Positions 1-7,994 of a stretch of 64,000 bases of DNA are shown here, piece after piece. The translations under genes were made by a program, and so were the position numbers. Source of the stretch: Gp1-AA145 sp963757135 (GTDB lineage: Bacteria > Acidobacteriota > Terriglobia > Terriglobales > Acidobacteriaceae); contig CAVWQE010000010.1 in assembly GCA_963757135.1 (NCBI GenBank), positions 186,001 to 250,000 of the forward strand, read 5' to 3'. The notes under the pieces are model-generated. The model had not been told where the DNA came from. It was given only the letters and a program-made list of their open reading frames with translations, and made no database searches. Each line of letters begins with the position of its first letter. Position 1 is the first letter of the stretch.

Positions 1-227
1 CAACACACACCAGAGCATTTTGAGAGTACCATGCGTCGTAGTAATCACATGCCGGAGGTTTGTTGGTTACTTTGGTGCATGAAATCTGTGTAACCGCCAG
101 TGCTTACGCGACTTATGTAGCACGTGCGCTTGCAAATCTGTTTGAGTTTCCATCCACATGAGAACCAATTTTCTTCTCCAGCCATTCGTTCACGCTGCGT
201 TCCGCAGACCACAGTTAAAATCTTTCT

Positions 228-1052
228 GTGATGCTGCGACATCTCGCGATTTGCGTCGCGCTCCTGGCGCTTTCCATACCTTCATTGGCCTGGGGACCTG
301 AAGGGCACCGCGTAGTTGCGGACGTTGCAGCGAATCACCTGACCGCAGCGGCTAGACGGCAAATTCGTGACCTACTTGGCAACGACGATCTCGCCGCAAT
401 TTCGACCTGGGCGGATGAGATCAAAAGCCAGCGCCGCGAAACTTATTCCTGGCACTTTGTGGATATTCCCTGGAGCGCCAATGGTTTCTCGGAGTCGCGC
501 GATTGCTGCCGCTCCGCTGATACGCGCTCCGCTCAAATTCAAGATCGGCACAATTGCGTAGTTGATGAGATTCTTGTGTCTCAACGAGTCCTCTCAGCCC
601 ACAACTCCAGCCGGTCAGAACGGACAGAAGCGCTGAAATTCCTGGTGCACTTTGTTGCCGATATCCATCAGCCCCTGCACGCGATTGGCGAAGCCCGCGG
701 TGGAAACGATATTCACATTTCCGAATTCGGCCAGAGTGAATGCGGAGGTCGCCCCTGCAATCTGCACTTCGCGTGGGACATCGGCCTTATAGAACACGCC
801 CACCGATCAGAACCGGAATACGTCACCCATATCGAGAGGTTGAGTGTTCAAGCCAAGCTGCAAGACCAAGCCGACGGAACTCCGGAGGATTGGGCCAATG
901 AATCCTTCAAAATCGCGCACCAGGTTTGGTTGAATGATGGCGAGTCAGTCGATGAGCGTTACTATCGGCAGAACATCGGGATTCTTGACAAGAGGCTGGC
1001 TTTGGCTGGGCTTCGACTGGCCAAGCTGCTGAATCAGGCACTGACGAAATGA
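228..1052 (+). CDS. Secreted S1/P1-type nuclease
   Basis: Predicted zinc-dependent single-strand nuclease of the S1/P1 family, exported to the periplasm or outside. The first 20 or so residues form a signal peptide ending just before WGPEGH. In this family the mature N-terminal Trp itself binds zinc, which fits cleavage there. Further family motifs are HFVDIP, HFVADIHQPLH, GGNDIH and NLHFAWD, which supply the His/Asp ligands of the three-zinc centre. The length of 274 aa is normal. Two ATGs are adjacent (228 and 231), so the exact start is open by one codon. The gene stands alone on the plus strand and converges with the next gene. Substrate preference cannot be read from the sequence. Confidence 0.9.
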   Translation: MMLRHLAICVALLALSIPSLAWGPEGHRVVADVAANHLTAAARRQIRDLLGNDDLAAISTWADEIKSQRRETYSWHFVDIPWSANGFSESRDCCRSADTRSAQIQDRHNCVVDEILVSQRVLSAHNSSRSERTEALKFLVHFVADIHQPLHAIGEARGGNDIHISEFGQSECGGRPCNLHFAWDIGLIEHAHRSEPEYVTHIERLSVQAKLQDQADGTPEDWANESFKIAHQVWLNDGESVDERYYRQNIGILDKRLALAGLRLAKLLNQALTK

Positions 1053-1069
1053 TCTTCGGTGGCGGCCAG

Positions 1070-1498
1070 CTATCTGGTGAAGATGCGGTACAGCATGAAG
1101 TAAATCACCACACCTGTAACGGAAACGTACAGCCACAAGGGATAGGTCCAGCGGGCAATGGCGCGATGGCGGTCATAGCGCTCGCGTAATGCGCGGCTGA
1201 GGGTAATGATGACCAGCGGTACGATGGCAACAGCCAGAATCGTATGAGAAATCAAAATACTGAAGTACAGTGGCCGCGCCCACCCGTGCCCACGAAAATG
1301 GTACGACCCGACATGCCAGTGGTAATACAGATAGGAAACCAGAAACAGAGTTGAGGTCGCGACGGCGGCGAGCATCAGCCATCGGTGCGCAGCCATACGA
1401 CCGCGTTTGATCATCCCGTGCGCGGTCACGAGCAACACCGCGCTGGTTCCATTGAGGGTGGCGTTGATGGCGGGGAAAATGGTGTAGTCGGTAGGCAT
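1070..1498 (-). CDS. DUF420 family membrane protein
   Basis: Small integral membrane protein of about 142 aa with four hydrophobic segments and conserved histidines (HRWLM, YYHWHVG, SHTILA), matching the DUF420/YozB family. Members are often found near cytochrome oxidase genes, but no such genes are here, and the function is unknown. The ATG at 1498 (MPTDYTIFPAINA) is chosen. A longer frame to 1543 exists, but its first 15 codons lie in an intergenic repeat arm and are probably not translated. The gene converges with the nuclease gene and is separated from the ABC genes upstream by a repeat doublet. Confidence 0.8.
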   Translation of the reverse strand: MPTDYTIFPAINATLNGTSAVLLVTAHGMIKRGRMAAHRWLMLAAVATSTLFLVSYLYYHWHVGSYHFRGHGWARPLYFSILISHTILAVAIVPLVIITLSRALRERYDRHRAIARWTYPLWLYVSVTGVVIYFMLYRIFTR

Positions 1499-1505
1499 TT
1501 GAAAA

Positions 1506-1622
1506 GCTTTCACCACAGAGACACAGGGCACAGAGAAAAACAAATCGCTTAAATTTCAATTTTCAACAAGTCAACACTGAGAGCTTCTTGAAATCGATGT
1601 CCCCTGTGTCCCTGTGGTGAAA
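1506..1622. repeat. Inverted repeat doublet, CACCACAGAGACACAGGG family
   Basis: Two arms of about 25-30 bases face each other across roughly 60 bases. The left arm (about 1506-1537) reads CTTTCACCACAGAGACACAG and continues GGCACAGAG. The right arm (about 1599-1622) read in reverse complement gives CTTTCACCACAGGGACACAG. The same family recurs at 5352-5518 with G for A (CACCACGGAGACACGGAG). The layout resembles a REP doublet (REPIN) able to fold into a hairpin. It fills the spacer between the DUF420 gene and the ABC permease gene. Confidence 0.8.
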
Positions 1623-1626
1623 GAAT

Positions 1627-2451
1627 TTATGCAGCCGGCTTTGTCGTTCTCCGGTTCACCATCAAGAAGGCAAGCGCGAACATGAACAGAGAAAACAGGA
1701 CCAGTGTTGCCATCGAGGCCAGCAGCGAAAACTCTCCCTGGCTTGCCGGATAAAGCAGGTCGCGCAATGCATCCACTCCATAGGTCAGCGGGTTGACTCG
1801 CATCAATACCCGCAGCCATATTGAAGCTCCGGCCAGAGGGAACAATGCGCCCGACAAGAGCCAGAGGGGAATCAGAAAAAGATTGATGATGGCGTGAAAC
1901 GCCTGCGTCGAATCCATAGGCCAGGCAATGGCGAAACCGAGGCCGGTGAGCGCGAAAGAGACCAGAAAAACCGTGAGCACGACCAGTAGAAATCCGCTGA
2001 GAGTCATGTGGACTCCGACCAGCGGGGCGAAAATCAGGAAAATAAGTCCCTGCAGAGTCGCCAGAGTAGTTCCACCCAGGACCTTACCCAGCACGATTGC
2101 AGATCGCGAAACCGGGGCGACTAAAACTGAAAGCAGAAATCCTTCCTTGCGATCTTCAATTACCGACATCATCGTAAAGATCGAAGTGAACAACACAATC
2201 ATGATCAGCGCACCGGGATAGATGTATTGGATGTAGGGCTGTCCTCCACGCGCTGAACCCGAGCGGAATGAAGTGCCAAACCCTGACCCGATCACTGCCC
2301 AGAAGACAACTGGAGAGGCAATAACTCCGACCACGCGGGCTCTTTGCCGGTAAAAGCGCACGACTTCGCGCAACCATAAAGTGTAGGCGGGAAGAAATAG
2401 TTCGTCTTTAGTAGTCGCAGCTTGCGGAAGAGAGGTTGTGATTGCGCTCAT
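1627..2451 (-). CDS. ABC-2 type transporter permease
   Basis: Membrane subunit of an ABC exporter of the ABC-2 (DrrB/NodJ-like) class. The 274-aa protein has a cytoplasmic N-terminus followed by six hydrophobic segments. The stretch IEDRKEGFLLSVLVAPVSR is the conserved ABC-2 loop after the second membrane segment. The gene lies 17 bases downstream of an ATP-binding subunit on the same strand, so the two form a two-gene exporter operon. Candidate substrates for the family are drugs, lipids or polysaccharides; none can be chosen from sequence. Confidence 0.88.
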   Translation of the reverse strand: MSAITTSLPQAATTKDELFLPAYTLWLREVVRFYRQRARVVGVIASPVVFWAVIGSGFGTSFRSGSARGGQPYIQYIYPGALIMIVLFTSIFTMMSVIEDRKEGFLLSVLVAPVSRSAIVLGKVLGGTTLATLQGLIFLIFAPLVGVHMTLSGFLLVVLTVFLVSFALTGLGFAIAWPMDSTQAFHAIINLFLIPLWLLSGALFPLAGASIWLRVLMRVNPLTYGVDALRDLLYPASQGEFSLLASMATLVLFSLFMFALAFLMVNRRTTKPAA

Positions 2452-2468
2452 TAGATTGTTTGTCCCTG

Positions 2469-3497
2469 CTACTTCGATTTCTCCCTGGGACTCCCTGCCT
2501 CTGCGGCGAATTGGTTCGATCCCTCTTGCTCAGTCCAGAACCGGTGCCCAGTGCGCCGTATGAATACATCCTCCAGGCTGGGTTTGGCGACGGAGACCGC
2601 ATCGATCTCTCCCGGAAATCCTTCGACCAGGTCAGTCACAAAACGGTGCCCCTGATTTTTCTCAATGCGTAGCTGGGATCCGACCACTCGCACTTCAATG
2701 TTGAAGCGCCCGCGGATTCTGGTCGCCAGCGCTTCCGGTTCGCGGGCTTCGAGCACAATCACGTCACCGCCGATTTCCTGTTTCAATTCCGCCGGCGTGC
2801 CCAGCGCCACCAGTTTCCCTTCGCTCAGAATTGCCAGCCGGTCACAGCGCTCCGCTTCCTCCATCAGGTGCGTGGTCACGAGCACTGTGACGTGTTCTTC
2901 GTCACGTAAAACTCGCAAGTACTGCCAGAGGTCACGGCGGGCGCCGGGGTCAAGACCTGTAGTCGGCTCGTCGAGCAGTAGCACGCGGGGCCCGTGCAAA
3001 AGGCCTTTTGCCAGCTCCAGGCGCCGCTGCATGCCGCCCGAAAAAGTTTCCGCTTTGTCCTTGGCTCGATCCGCCAATCCCACTCGCTCAAGAATCTCCT
3101 TAATCCTGCGGTCCAGGGCCGATCCGTGCAGCCCGTAAAGATGTCCCTGATGGCGAAGGTTCTCCGCGGCCGTCAGCTTGAGGTCGATACTTTGCGCCTG
3201 AAAAACGACGCCGATTTCGCGGCGCAACTGACTCGGGTCTTTGGCGCCGTCGTGGCCCAAAATGATTGCCTGGCCCCCGGCCGGGACCATCAGGGTCGAA
3301 AGAATGCGGAACATCGTGGTTTTGCCGCTGCCATTCGGCCCCAGCAGGCCGAACAGTTCGGCGGCGCGCACGTCAAAGCTAACGCTGTTCAGGGCAGTGC
3401 GATCGCCGTACCGGTGCACCAGTTCGTGTACTGCAATTGCGGCAGTGTTGCTCAGATCGGCGGGTGACGGCGAATCGGCTAGAGCGGTGGCAGACAT
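2469..3497 (-). CDS. ABC transporter ATP-binding protein
   Basis: ATPase subunit of the exporter with the permease just downstream. Visible motifs are the Walker A GPNGSGKTT, a Q-loop (VVFQAQSIDLKLT), the signature FSGGMQRRLELAKGLL, Walker B VLLLDEPTTGLD and the H-loop TTHLMEEAERCD. The C-terminal 90 or so residues after the ATPase core resemble the accessory domain of DrrA/CcmA-type proteins. The start is placed at ATG 3497 (MSATALAD); an in-frame TTG at 3509 would add four residues. No strong ribosome binding site separates the two. Confidence 0.88.
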   Translation of the reverse strand: MSATALADSPSPADLSNTAAIAVHELVHRYGDRTALNSVSFDVRAAELFGLLGPNGSGKTTMFRILSTLMVPAGGQAIILGHDGAKDPSQLRREIGVVFQAQSIDLKLTAAENLRHQGHLYGLHGSALDRRIKEILERVGLADRAKDKAETFSGGMQRRLELAKGLLHGPRVLLLDEPTTGLDPGARRDLWQYLRVLRDEEHVTVLVTTHLMEEAERCDRLAILSEGKLVALGTPAELKQEIGGDVIVLEAREPEALATRIRGRFNIEVRVVGSQLRIEKNQGHRFVTDLVEGFPGEIDAVSVAKPSLEDVFIRRTGHRFWTEQEGSNQFAAEAGSPREKSK

Positions 3498-3653
3498 TTC
3501 AGGGGTCAAACTCTATTTTACGATGATTGTATGACTCAAGAGTGCCGGTTTTTTTAATTGAGGAATGCTTCCCCGGTCGTTGTTGTCACGATTCGGATTC
3601 TACGGAACTTTCGGTGGCAAAATGACGTATATAAAAGAGACGAGGGCACTCCG

Positions 3654-3857
3654 ATGATCGCCTTTTTGCTTTGGTGCATTCTGTTTGTGATGTGCTGGCC
3701 GCTGGCGCTTTTGGCGCTCGTGCTCTACCCGTTTATCTGGCTTCTTCTGCTTCCGTTCAGGATCGCCGGAATCGCCGTAGCGGGAGTGTTGGCATTAGTT
3801 TGGGGAATCGCGATGTTGCCGTTCCGGTTGCTGAGCGCGCCCTTTCGGCTGGCGTGA
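3654..3857 (+). CDS. Small hydrophobic membrane protein, unknown
   Basis: A 67-aa, strongly hydrophobic protein with two or three membrane segments rich in Leu, Pro, Trp and Phe (LPFRIAG and LPFRLLSAPFRLA repeat a short LPFR pattern). The ATG at 3654 follows a GAGGG element eight bases upstream, which favours it over the longer open frame from 3558. It stands alone between two minus-strand genes. No family is recognised, and no function is proposed. Confidence 0.55.
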   Translation: MIAFLLWCILFVMCWPLALLALVLYPFIWLLLLPFRIAGIAVAGVLALVWGIAMLPFRLLSAPFRLA

Positions 3858-3875
3858 TTGTCGGGGAATGCCGAT

Positions 3876-4559
3876 TCAGATGTCCATAGGTTTTAGGTCG
3901 GGGCTTGGAATCAGCTTTGCCTCGGTCGCTCGCTGAACGTCTTCAACGGTTAATCCCGGCGCAATTTCCTCGATCACCAGTCCTGCCGGCGTAACCCGTA
4001 TGTAGGCCATCTCTGTGACGATGGTGTCCACCACGCGGGTACCGGTCAGCGGCAGTGTGCATTTTTTCAGGATCTTCGCCTGGCCGTCGCGTGTAGCGTG
4101 CTCCATTGCTACGACTACCCGACGCGCGCTGGCCACCAGATCCATTGCTCCGCCCATGCCCTTGACCATTTTTCCGGGAATCATCCAGTTGGCAATGCTG
4201 CCTTCCTCATCAACTTCCATCGCCCCGAGGACGCTCAGATCAATGTGACCGCCGCGAATCATGGCAAAGGAGTCGGCGCTCGAGAAATATGAAGTGCCCG
4301 GCATCTCGCTCACAGTTTCCTTGCCCGCATTGATCAAGTCGGGGTCCTCCTGCCCATCAACTGGGTAAGGCCCCATTCCCAGCATGCCGTTCTCGCTTTG
4401 CAGCACGACTTGAATTCCAGCAGGCACGTGATTTGCGACCAGGGTCGGCATGCCGATGCCGAGGTTCACGTAGAATCCGTCGCGCAGCTCGCGGGCAATG
4501 CGTTTCACGATGCGTTCGCGTTTGTCGTGGTCCTTGGCGGGTTTGGTGGGAGCCTGCAT
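3876..4559 (-). CDS. scoB: 3-oxoacid CoA-transferase subunit B
   Basis: Beta subunit of a succinyl-CoA:3-ketoacid (or related) CoA-transferase, 227 aa. The motif SENGMLGMGP carries the catalytic Glu that forms the glutamyl-CoA thioester. The N-terminal NLGIGMPTLV and the GGAMDLV segment are typical of class I CoA-transferases. The alpha subunit is encoded immediately upstream across a repeat-bearing spacer. The enzyme transfers CoA between succinate and acetoacetate in the family's best-known members. Acyl substrate range is not readable, so atoA-like function remains possible. Confidence 0.88.
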   Translation of the reverse strand: MQAPTKPAKDHDKRERIVKRIARELRDGFYVNLGIGMPTLVANHVPAGIQVVLQSENGMLGMGPYPVDGQEDPDLINAGKETVSEMPGTSYFSSADSFAMIRGGHIDLSVLGAMEVDEEGSIANWMIPGKMVKGMGGAMDLVASARRVVVAMEHATRDGQAKILKKCTLPLTGTRVVDTIVTEMAYIRVTPAGLVIEEIAPGLTVEDVQRATEAKLIPSPDLKPMDI

Positions 4560-4571
4560 ATTCGAATTTCC

Positions 4572-4639
4572 AGTAGTTAGTGGCTAGTTGTTAGTAAGTC
4601 CATTTATAAACGGCCTACTCTCAACTAGCCGCTACTCAT
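4572..4639. repeat. Inverted repeat doublet, GTGGCTAGTTG family
   Basis: Left arm (about 4572-4596) contains AGTTAGTGGCTAGTTGTTAG. Right arm (about 4614-4639) in reverse complement contains GAGTAGCGGCTAGTTGAGAG. The arms are imperfect copies in opposite orientation around a short AT-rich centre. The doublet fills the scoA-scoB spacer, and its right arm overlaps the last codon of scoA. It is a different family from the CACCACGG doublets nearby. Confidence 0.65.
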
Positions 4640-5331
4640 TGCTTTGTTACTGTCTTCCTCTCAATTCTTCGCTCATACTCTTCGCCTTGAAAAATTCGTT
4701 TCACGTAAATGCTTGGAGTGTGAATGGAGTCAGGTTCGAGTTCGCCGACCTCGACCAGGTGCTCGACTTCTGCAATCGTGATTTTAGCTGCGGTGGCCAT
4801 CATAGGGTTGAAGTTGCGCGCCGTTTTGCGATAAATCAAGTTCCCCGATTTGTCGCCCTTCCAGGCTTTCACGAATGCAAAATCGGCTTGGATAGCGCGC
4901 TCCAACACATACTTGCGGCCGTTAAATTCGCGCGTTTCTTTATTCTCGGCAACCAGGGTGCCGAAACCAGTAGGGGTGAAAAAAGCAGGAATGCCTGCCC
5001 CGCCCGCGCGTATGCGCTCCGAAAATGTGCCCTGCGGCGCGAGTTCCAAGTCAATTTTCTTTTCCAGTACCATCTGCTCCAGCAGTCGGTTTTCGCCGAC
5101 ATAGCTTCCAATGTGGCGGGAGATCTGTCCCGCCGCCAGTAGCAGGCCCATGCCGAAGCCGTCCACGCCAACGTTGTTGCTGATGGTTTTGAGATTCTTC
5201 GTGCCTTTACGCGCGAGCGCTCGGATCAGGTTTTCCGGAATTCCGCACAGGCCAAAGCCGCCGATCATGATGGTCGCGCCGTCGAAAACGTCGCGAATGG
5301 CCTCGTCCGAATTGGAAACAACTTTATTCAT
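4636..5331 (-). CDS. scoA: 3-oxoacid CoA-transferase subunit A
   Basis: Alpha subunit of the class I CoA-transferase paired with scoB downstream; about 231 aa from the chosen start. The motif GATIMIGGFGLCGIPENLI is the family's CoA-binding glycine-rich segment. Later NNVGVDGFGMGLL and the TPTGFGTLVAE stretch are typical. The ATG at 5331 (MNKVVSNSDEA) is used because the 28 codons further upstream run through a repeat arm and give a non-homologous leader. The alpha and beta genes are probably co-transcribed despite the repeat in the 76-base spacer. Confidence 0.87.
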   Translation of the reverse strand: MNKVVSNSDEAIRDVFDGATIMIGGFGLCGIPENLIRALARKGTKNLKTISNNVGVDGFGMGLLLAAGQISRHIGSYVGENRLLEQMVLEKKIDLELAPQGTFSERIRAGGAGIPAFFTPTGFGTLVAENKETREFNGRKYVLERAIQADFAFVKAWKGDKSGNLIYRKTARNFNPMMATAAKITIAEVEHLVEVGELEPDSIHTPSIYVKRIFQGEEYERRIERKTVTKQ

Positions 5332-5351
5332 CGCGAAAATTGTAACGGAAA

Positions 5352-5518
5352 TCTCACCACGGAGACACGGAGCCACGAAGAAAACGAATCCCCGAGATGC
5401 ATGCGGACGCCGCAAGGCTTATTCGCCTAACTCCCCCGATAGCAGGAACCAGGTCGTCTACAATCCACGGCCGCAAAATTATTTCTTCTCCGTGCCTCCG
5501 TGTCTCCGTGGTGAATGA
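5352..5518. repeat. Inverted repeat doublet, CACCACGGAGACACGGAG family
   Basis: Left arm (about 5352-5388) begins TCTCACCACGGAGACACGGA. Right arm (about 5480-5518) in reverse complement reads TTCACCACGGAGACACGGAG followed by GCACGGAGAAG. About 90 unique bases lie between. This is the same family as the doublet at 1506-1622. The right arm is translated as the C-terminal tail of the prephenate dehydrogenase, so this copy overlaps a gene end. Confidence 0.82.
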
Positions 5519-6375
5519 CTTTTCAGTTTATGCGCGCGTTCGAACTCCTCTTCCAATCCCCGCGTGTTCAGGTTCTCGCGGATGTGTGCCAGTTCCTGCT
5601 CGAGCTTCAGCAGCGCGTCCGAGATCTGTTTCTTGTTGGTGATGGCGATATCCCGCCACATCGAATAGGGACTCGATGCGATCCGCGTCATCTCCCGTAA
5701 CGCTCGGCCTCCGGCTTCGAGCAGAGAAGCGTTCTCGCCGTATTCTTCAACCAAAGCCGACGCCAACGCCGTCGAGATCATCTGCGGAACATGGCTGATC
5801 CACGCGCACAGGCGATCGTGCTCAGCGGCATCGAGCGAAATAATCTTGACGCCCAATTTGCGTATCAACGCGGAGAAATCGGCGATCCTGCTGCCGGCCT
5901 TTGGCTGCCCTTTTAGCGGAGTCAGGAACCACACCGCACCTTTGAACAAGTCTGCATCTGCAAACTCGATGCCGGAATTTTCTTTACCCGCCACCGGATG
6001 TCCACCGAGGAACCTGCGCGCAACCTGATTGGCGAAAATCTCCTGCGCAGCACGGACGACTGCCGATTTCGTGCTGCCCACATCAGTCAGCAGCGTTTCC
6101 GGGGAAAGGTGCGGTCCAAGTTTCTCGATCAGTCCAATGATTCCCGCTACCGGCGTTGCCAGCAGGACCAAGTCGCTGTTCTTGCACGCCGCAATCGGGT
6201 CCGCGATTGCTATATCAATCGCACCGATTCTTTTTGCCTTGGTGAGTACCGGGTTTCGGTCGCAGCCGACAATCTTCCCGCGAAACCCATTGGCTTTCGT
6301 CGCCAGGGCAAACGAACCGCCGATCAAACCCGTCCCGATGACCGTGATTTGGCGAAATGGTTTGGATTGAGCCAT
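5479..6375 (-). CDS. tyrA: Prephenate dehydrogenase (tyrosine biosynthesis)
   Basis: NAD(P)-dependent oxidative decarboxylation of prephenate to 4-hydroxyphenylpyruvate. The 298-aa protein starts with a Rossmann motif (VIGTGLIGGSFALA) and has the TDVGSTK segment, the HPVAGKE motif of the active site and the HDRLCAWISHVPQ helix, all typical of TyrA. There is no ACT or chorismate mutase fusion; a separate mutase lies two genes upstream. The last 13 residues (SHSPRRHGGTEKK) are encoded by a repeat arm, so the native end was probably extended or replaced by repeat insertion. It is followed upstream by the DAHP synthase gene. Confidence 0.9.
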   Translation of the reverse strand: MAQSKPFRQITVIGTGLIGGSFALATKANGFRGKIVGCDRNPVLTKAKRIGAIDIAIADPIAACKNSDLVLLATPVAGIIGLIEKLGPHLSPETLLTDVGSTKSAVVRAAQEIFANQVARRFLGGHPVAGKENSGIEFADADLFKGAVWFLTPLKGQPKAGSRIADFSALIRKLGVKIISLDAAEHDRLCAWISHVPQMISTALASALVEEYGENASLLEAGGRALREMTRIASSPYSMWRDIAITNKKQISDALLKLEQELAHIRENLNTRGLEEEFERAHKLKSHSPRRHGGTEKK

Positions 6376-6461
6376 TGAATCATCGGATCATTGAATCATT
6401 GAATACCGGCACAACACTGGATGAAATGATCTCAATCCCCAATGATTCAATGATTAAATTT
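6373..6461. repeat. Inverted repeat doublet, ATTGAATCATTGAAT family
   Basis: Left arm (about 6373-6408) has tandem units of the type ATCATTGAATCATTGAAT. Right arm (about 6440-6461) reads AATGATTCAATGATTAAATT, the opposite orientation. Together they fill the 87-base spacer between the DAHP synthase gene and tyrA and overlap the tyrA start codon. This is a third, AT-rich repeat family in this gene run. Confidence 0.65.
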
Positions 6462-6462
6462 A

Positions 6463-7482
6463 CTATGCGATTTTCCGCCCCACGGCGGGCGCAATCATCC
6501 GCAGCGTGTCCATCAGATCACTGAATTGTTTTGGGTACAGCGATTGCGCTCCATCGGAGAGTGCTTTGTCGGGATCGTGATGGACTTCGATGAGCAGGAC
6601 GTCGGCGCCGGCGGCCACCGAGGCGCGTGCCATAGGCGCTACCTTGTCGCGGATTCCAGTACCATGCGATGGGTCAGAGGCCATGGGCAAATGCGACAGC
6701 TTGTGGATGATTGGAATCGCGCAGATGTCGAGAGTATTGCGGGTGTAGGTCTCGAAAGTGCGGATGCCGCGTTCGCACAGAATAACGTCGTAGTTTCCGC
6801 CCGACATAATGTACTCGGCGGAAAGCAATAACTCTTCGATGGTGGCGGCGATACCGCGCTTCAGCAGCACCGGCTTCTTAACCTTGCCCAGTTCGCGCAA
6901 CAGATTGAAATTCTGCATGTTGCGCGCGCCTACCTGGAAGATATCAACGTACGGCAGCATTACCGCGATCTGCGAGATCTCCATGACTTCGCTGATCACC
7001 AGCAGGTTGAACTTATCCCCGGCTTCGCGCAGCAGCTTCAAGGCCTCAATGCCGAGTCCCTGGAATGAATATGGCGACGATCGCGGCTTGAATGCGCCGC
7101 CGCGTAATGCGCGGGCGCCGGCTTTGGCCACCAACTCGGCCACGGTGAATAATTGCTCGCGAGATTCGACTGAGCAAGGCCCGGCCATCACCACGACCTC
7201 GTCGCCGCCGACCTTCACTCCATTGGCAAATTGAACGATGGTGCCTTCGGGACGGAACGCCTTTCCCGAAAGCTTGTAGGGTGCGCTGATGCGGTGCACA
7301 TGCTCGACGCCGCTGAGCACCTCAAGGTTGCGGGTATCAAAGTCGGCGCGTGCGCCCACGGCGGCCAGAATGCTTTGCCGCTCACCCGTTGTCCGGTGAA
7401 CGGAGAAGCCCATATGCATCAGGTGCTCGATAACCACCTGAATCTGCTCTTCGGTTGCGGTTTCCTGCATTGCGACAATCAT
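6463..7482 (-). CDS. aroF: 3-deoxy-7-phosphoheptulonate (DAHP) synthase
   Basis: First step of the shikimate pathway: phosphoenolpyruvate plus erythrose-4-phosphate gives DAHP. The 339-aa protein has an N-terminal ferredoxin-like/ACT-like regulatory domain (residues 1-75, MIVAMQETATEEQIQ) and then the TIM barrel of the class I beta (Thermotoga-like) subfamily. Barrel motifs include MAGPCSVES, RGGAFKPRSSPYSFQG, LLKRGIAAT and SDPSHGTGIRDKV. It sits with tyrA and chorismate mutase on one strand, each separated by a repeat doublet. The gene symbol is the common one for this subfamily and does not imply the E. coli Tyr-sensitive isozyme. Confidence 0.9.
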   Translation of the reverse strand: MIVAMQETATEEQIQVVIEHLMHMGFSVHRTTGERQSILAAVGARADFDTRNLEVLSGVEHVHRISAPYKLSGKAFRPEGTIVQFANGVKVGGDEVVVMAGPCSVESREQLFTVAELVAKAGARALRGGAFKPRSSPYSFQGLGIEALKLLREAGDKFNLLVISEVMEISQIAVMLPYVDIFQVGARNMQNFNLLRELGKVKKPVLLKRGIAATIEELLLSAEYIMSGGNYDVILCERGIRTFETYTRNTLDICAIPIIHKLSHLPMASDPSHGTGIRDKVAPMARASVAAGADVLLIEVHHDPDKALSDGAQSLYPKQFSDLMDTLRMIAPAVGRKIA

Positions 7483-7490
7483 AATTTGCT

Positions 7491-7560
7491 TTTAGCCGTT
7501 AGCTCTTAGTAATTAGCCCACCGACCGAAACCTTAAGCTAATGGCTAGAAGCTAAGAGCC
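7491..7560. repeat. Inverted repeat doublet, TTAGCCGTTAGCTCTTAG family
   Basis: Left arm (about 7491-7519) contains TTAGCCGTTAGCTCTTAGTA. Right arm (about 7533-7560) in reverse complement contains GGCTCTTAGCTTCTAGCCAT. The arms are rearranged, imperfect copies in opposite orientation. They fill the spacer between the chorismate mutase and DAHP synthase genes. It is a fourth repeat family within 6 kb. Confidence 0.6.
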
Positions 7561-7565
7561 GACTT

Positions 7566-7892
7566 TCAGTCGTTGACCTCCGGATCAATTTCTGTGTCAC
7601 CCAAACCATCGTGCGGCTGCGGCTTTCTTGCCCCCATCTCCATTTCGCTCTGCCGCATCACGTCAACGATGCGTTCATAGATCCGAAGCAGGTCGCGGTC
7701 GGGAAGCGGCCCTGCGTTGGCGCTGCGTGCGTTCTCGAACACCTTCTTTTCGCGATCCGGTTCGTACACCGGCAGTCCGGCCACCGATTTCAATTTCCCA
7801 ATCTCATGGACGGCTTGTGCGCGCTGGCAAAGCAGATCGACGATCCTGCGGTCGAGGTCATCTATTTTCTGTCGCCAATCTGCGATGTCCAT
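7566..7892 (-). CDS. aroQ: Chorismate mutase, AroQ class
   Basis: Converts chorismate to prephenate, feeding TyrA encoded downstream. The 108-aa all-helical protein matches the monofunctional AroQ fold: the first helix IDDLDRRIVDLLCQRAQAV, then IGKLKS, the catalytic-loop segment YEPDREKKVFE and the last helix LLRIYERIVDVMRQSE. The C-terminal 20 residues are charged, Pro-rich and probably disordered. The gene heads a group with DAHP synthase and tyrA. The spacer upstream has GGTCGTGGTCTTTGGTCGTT, another simple repeat. Confidence 0.87.
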   Translation of the reverse strand: MDIADWRQKIDDLDRRIVDLLCQRAQAVHEIGKLKSVAGLPVYEPDREKKVFENARSANAGPLPDRDLLRIYERIVDVMRQSEMEMGARKPQPHDGLGDTEIDPEVND

Positions 7893-7994
7893 ATGATCGT
7901 CTTTGGTCGTGGTCTTTGGTCGTTGGCAAATACACTAGCCCCTCGTAAGACTCGGTACCGTTAGCAGTCTGGATGACGAAAACCGCGTTGGGGC

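Noticed and set aside
45..242. 65-aa minus-strand ORF at the left edge
   Set aside because: No family resemblance, no ribosome binding site, and it overlaps the nuclease signal peptide region.
2665..3467. Long plus-strand ORFs opposite the ABC ATPase gene
   Set aside because: Arg/Ser-rich antisense frames of a clear ABC ATPase gene; GC-rich codon shadow.
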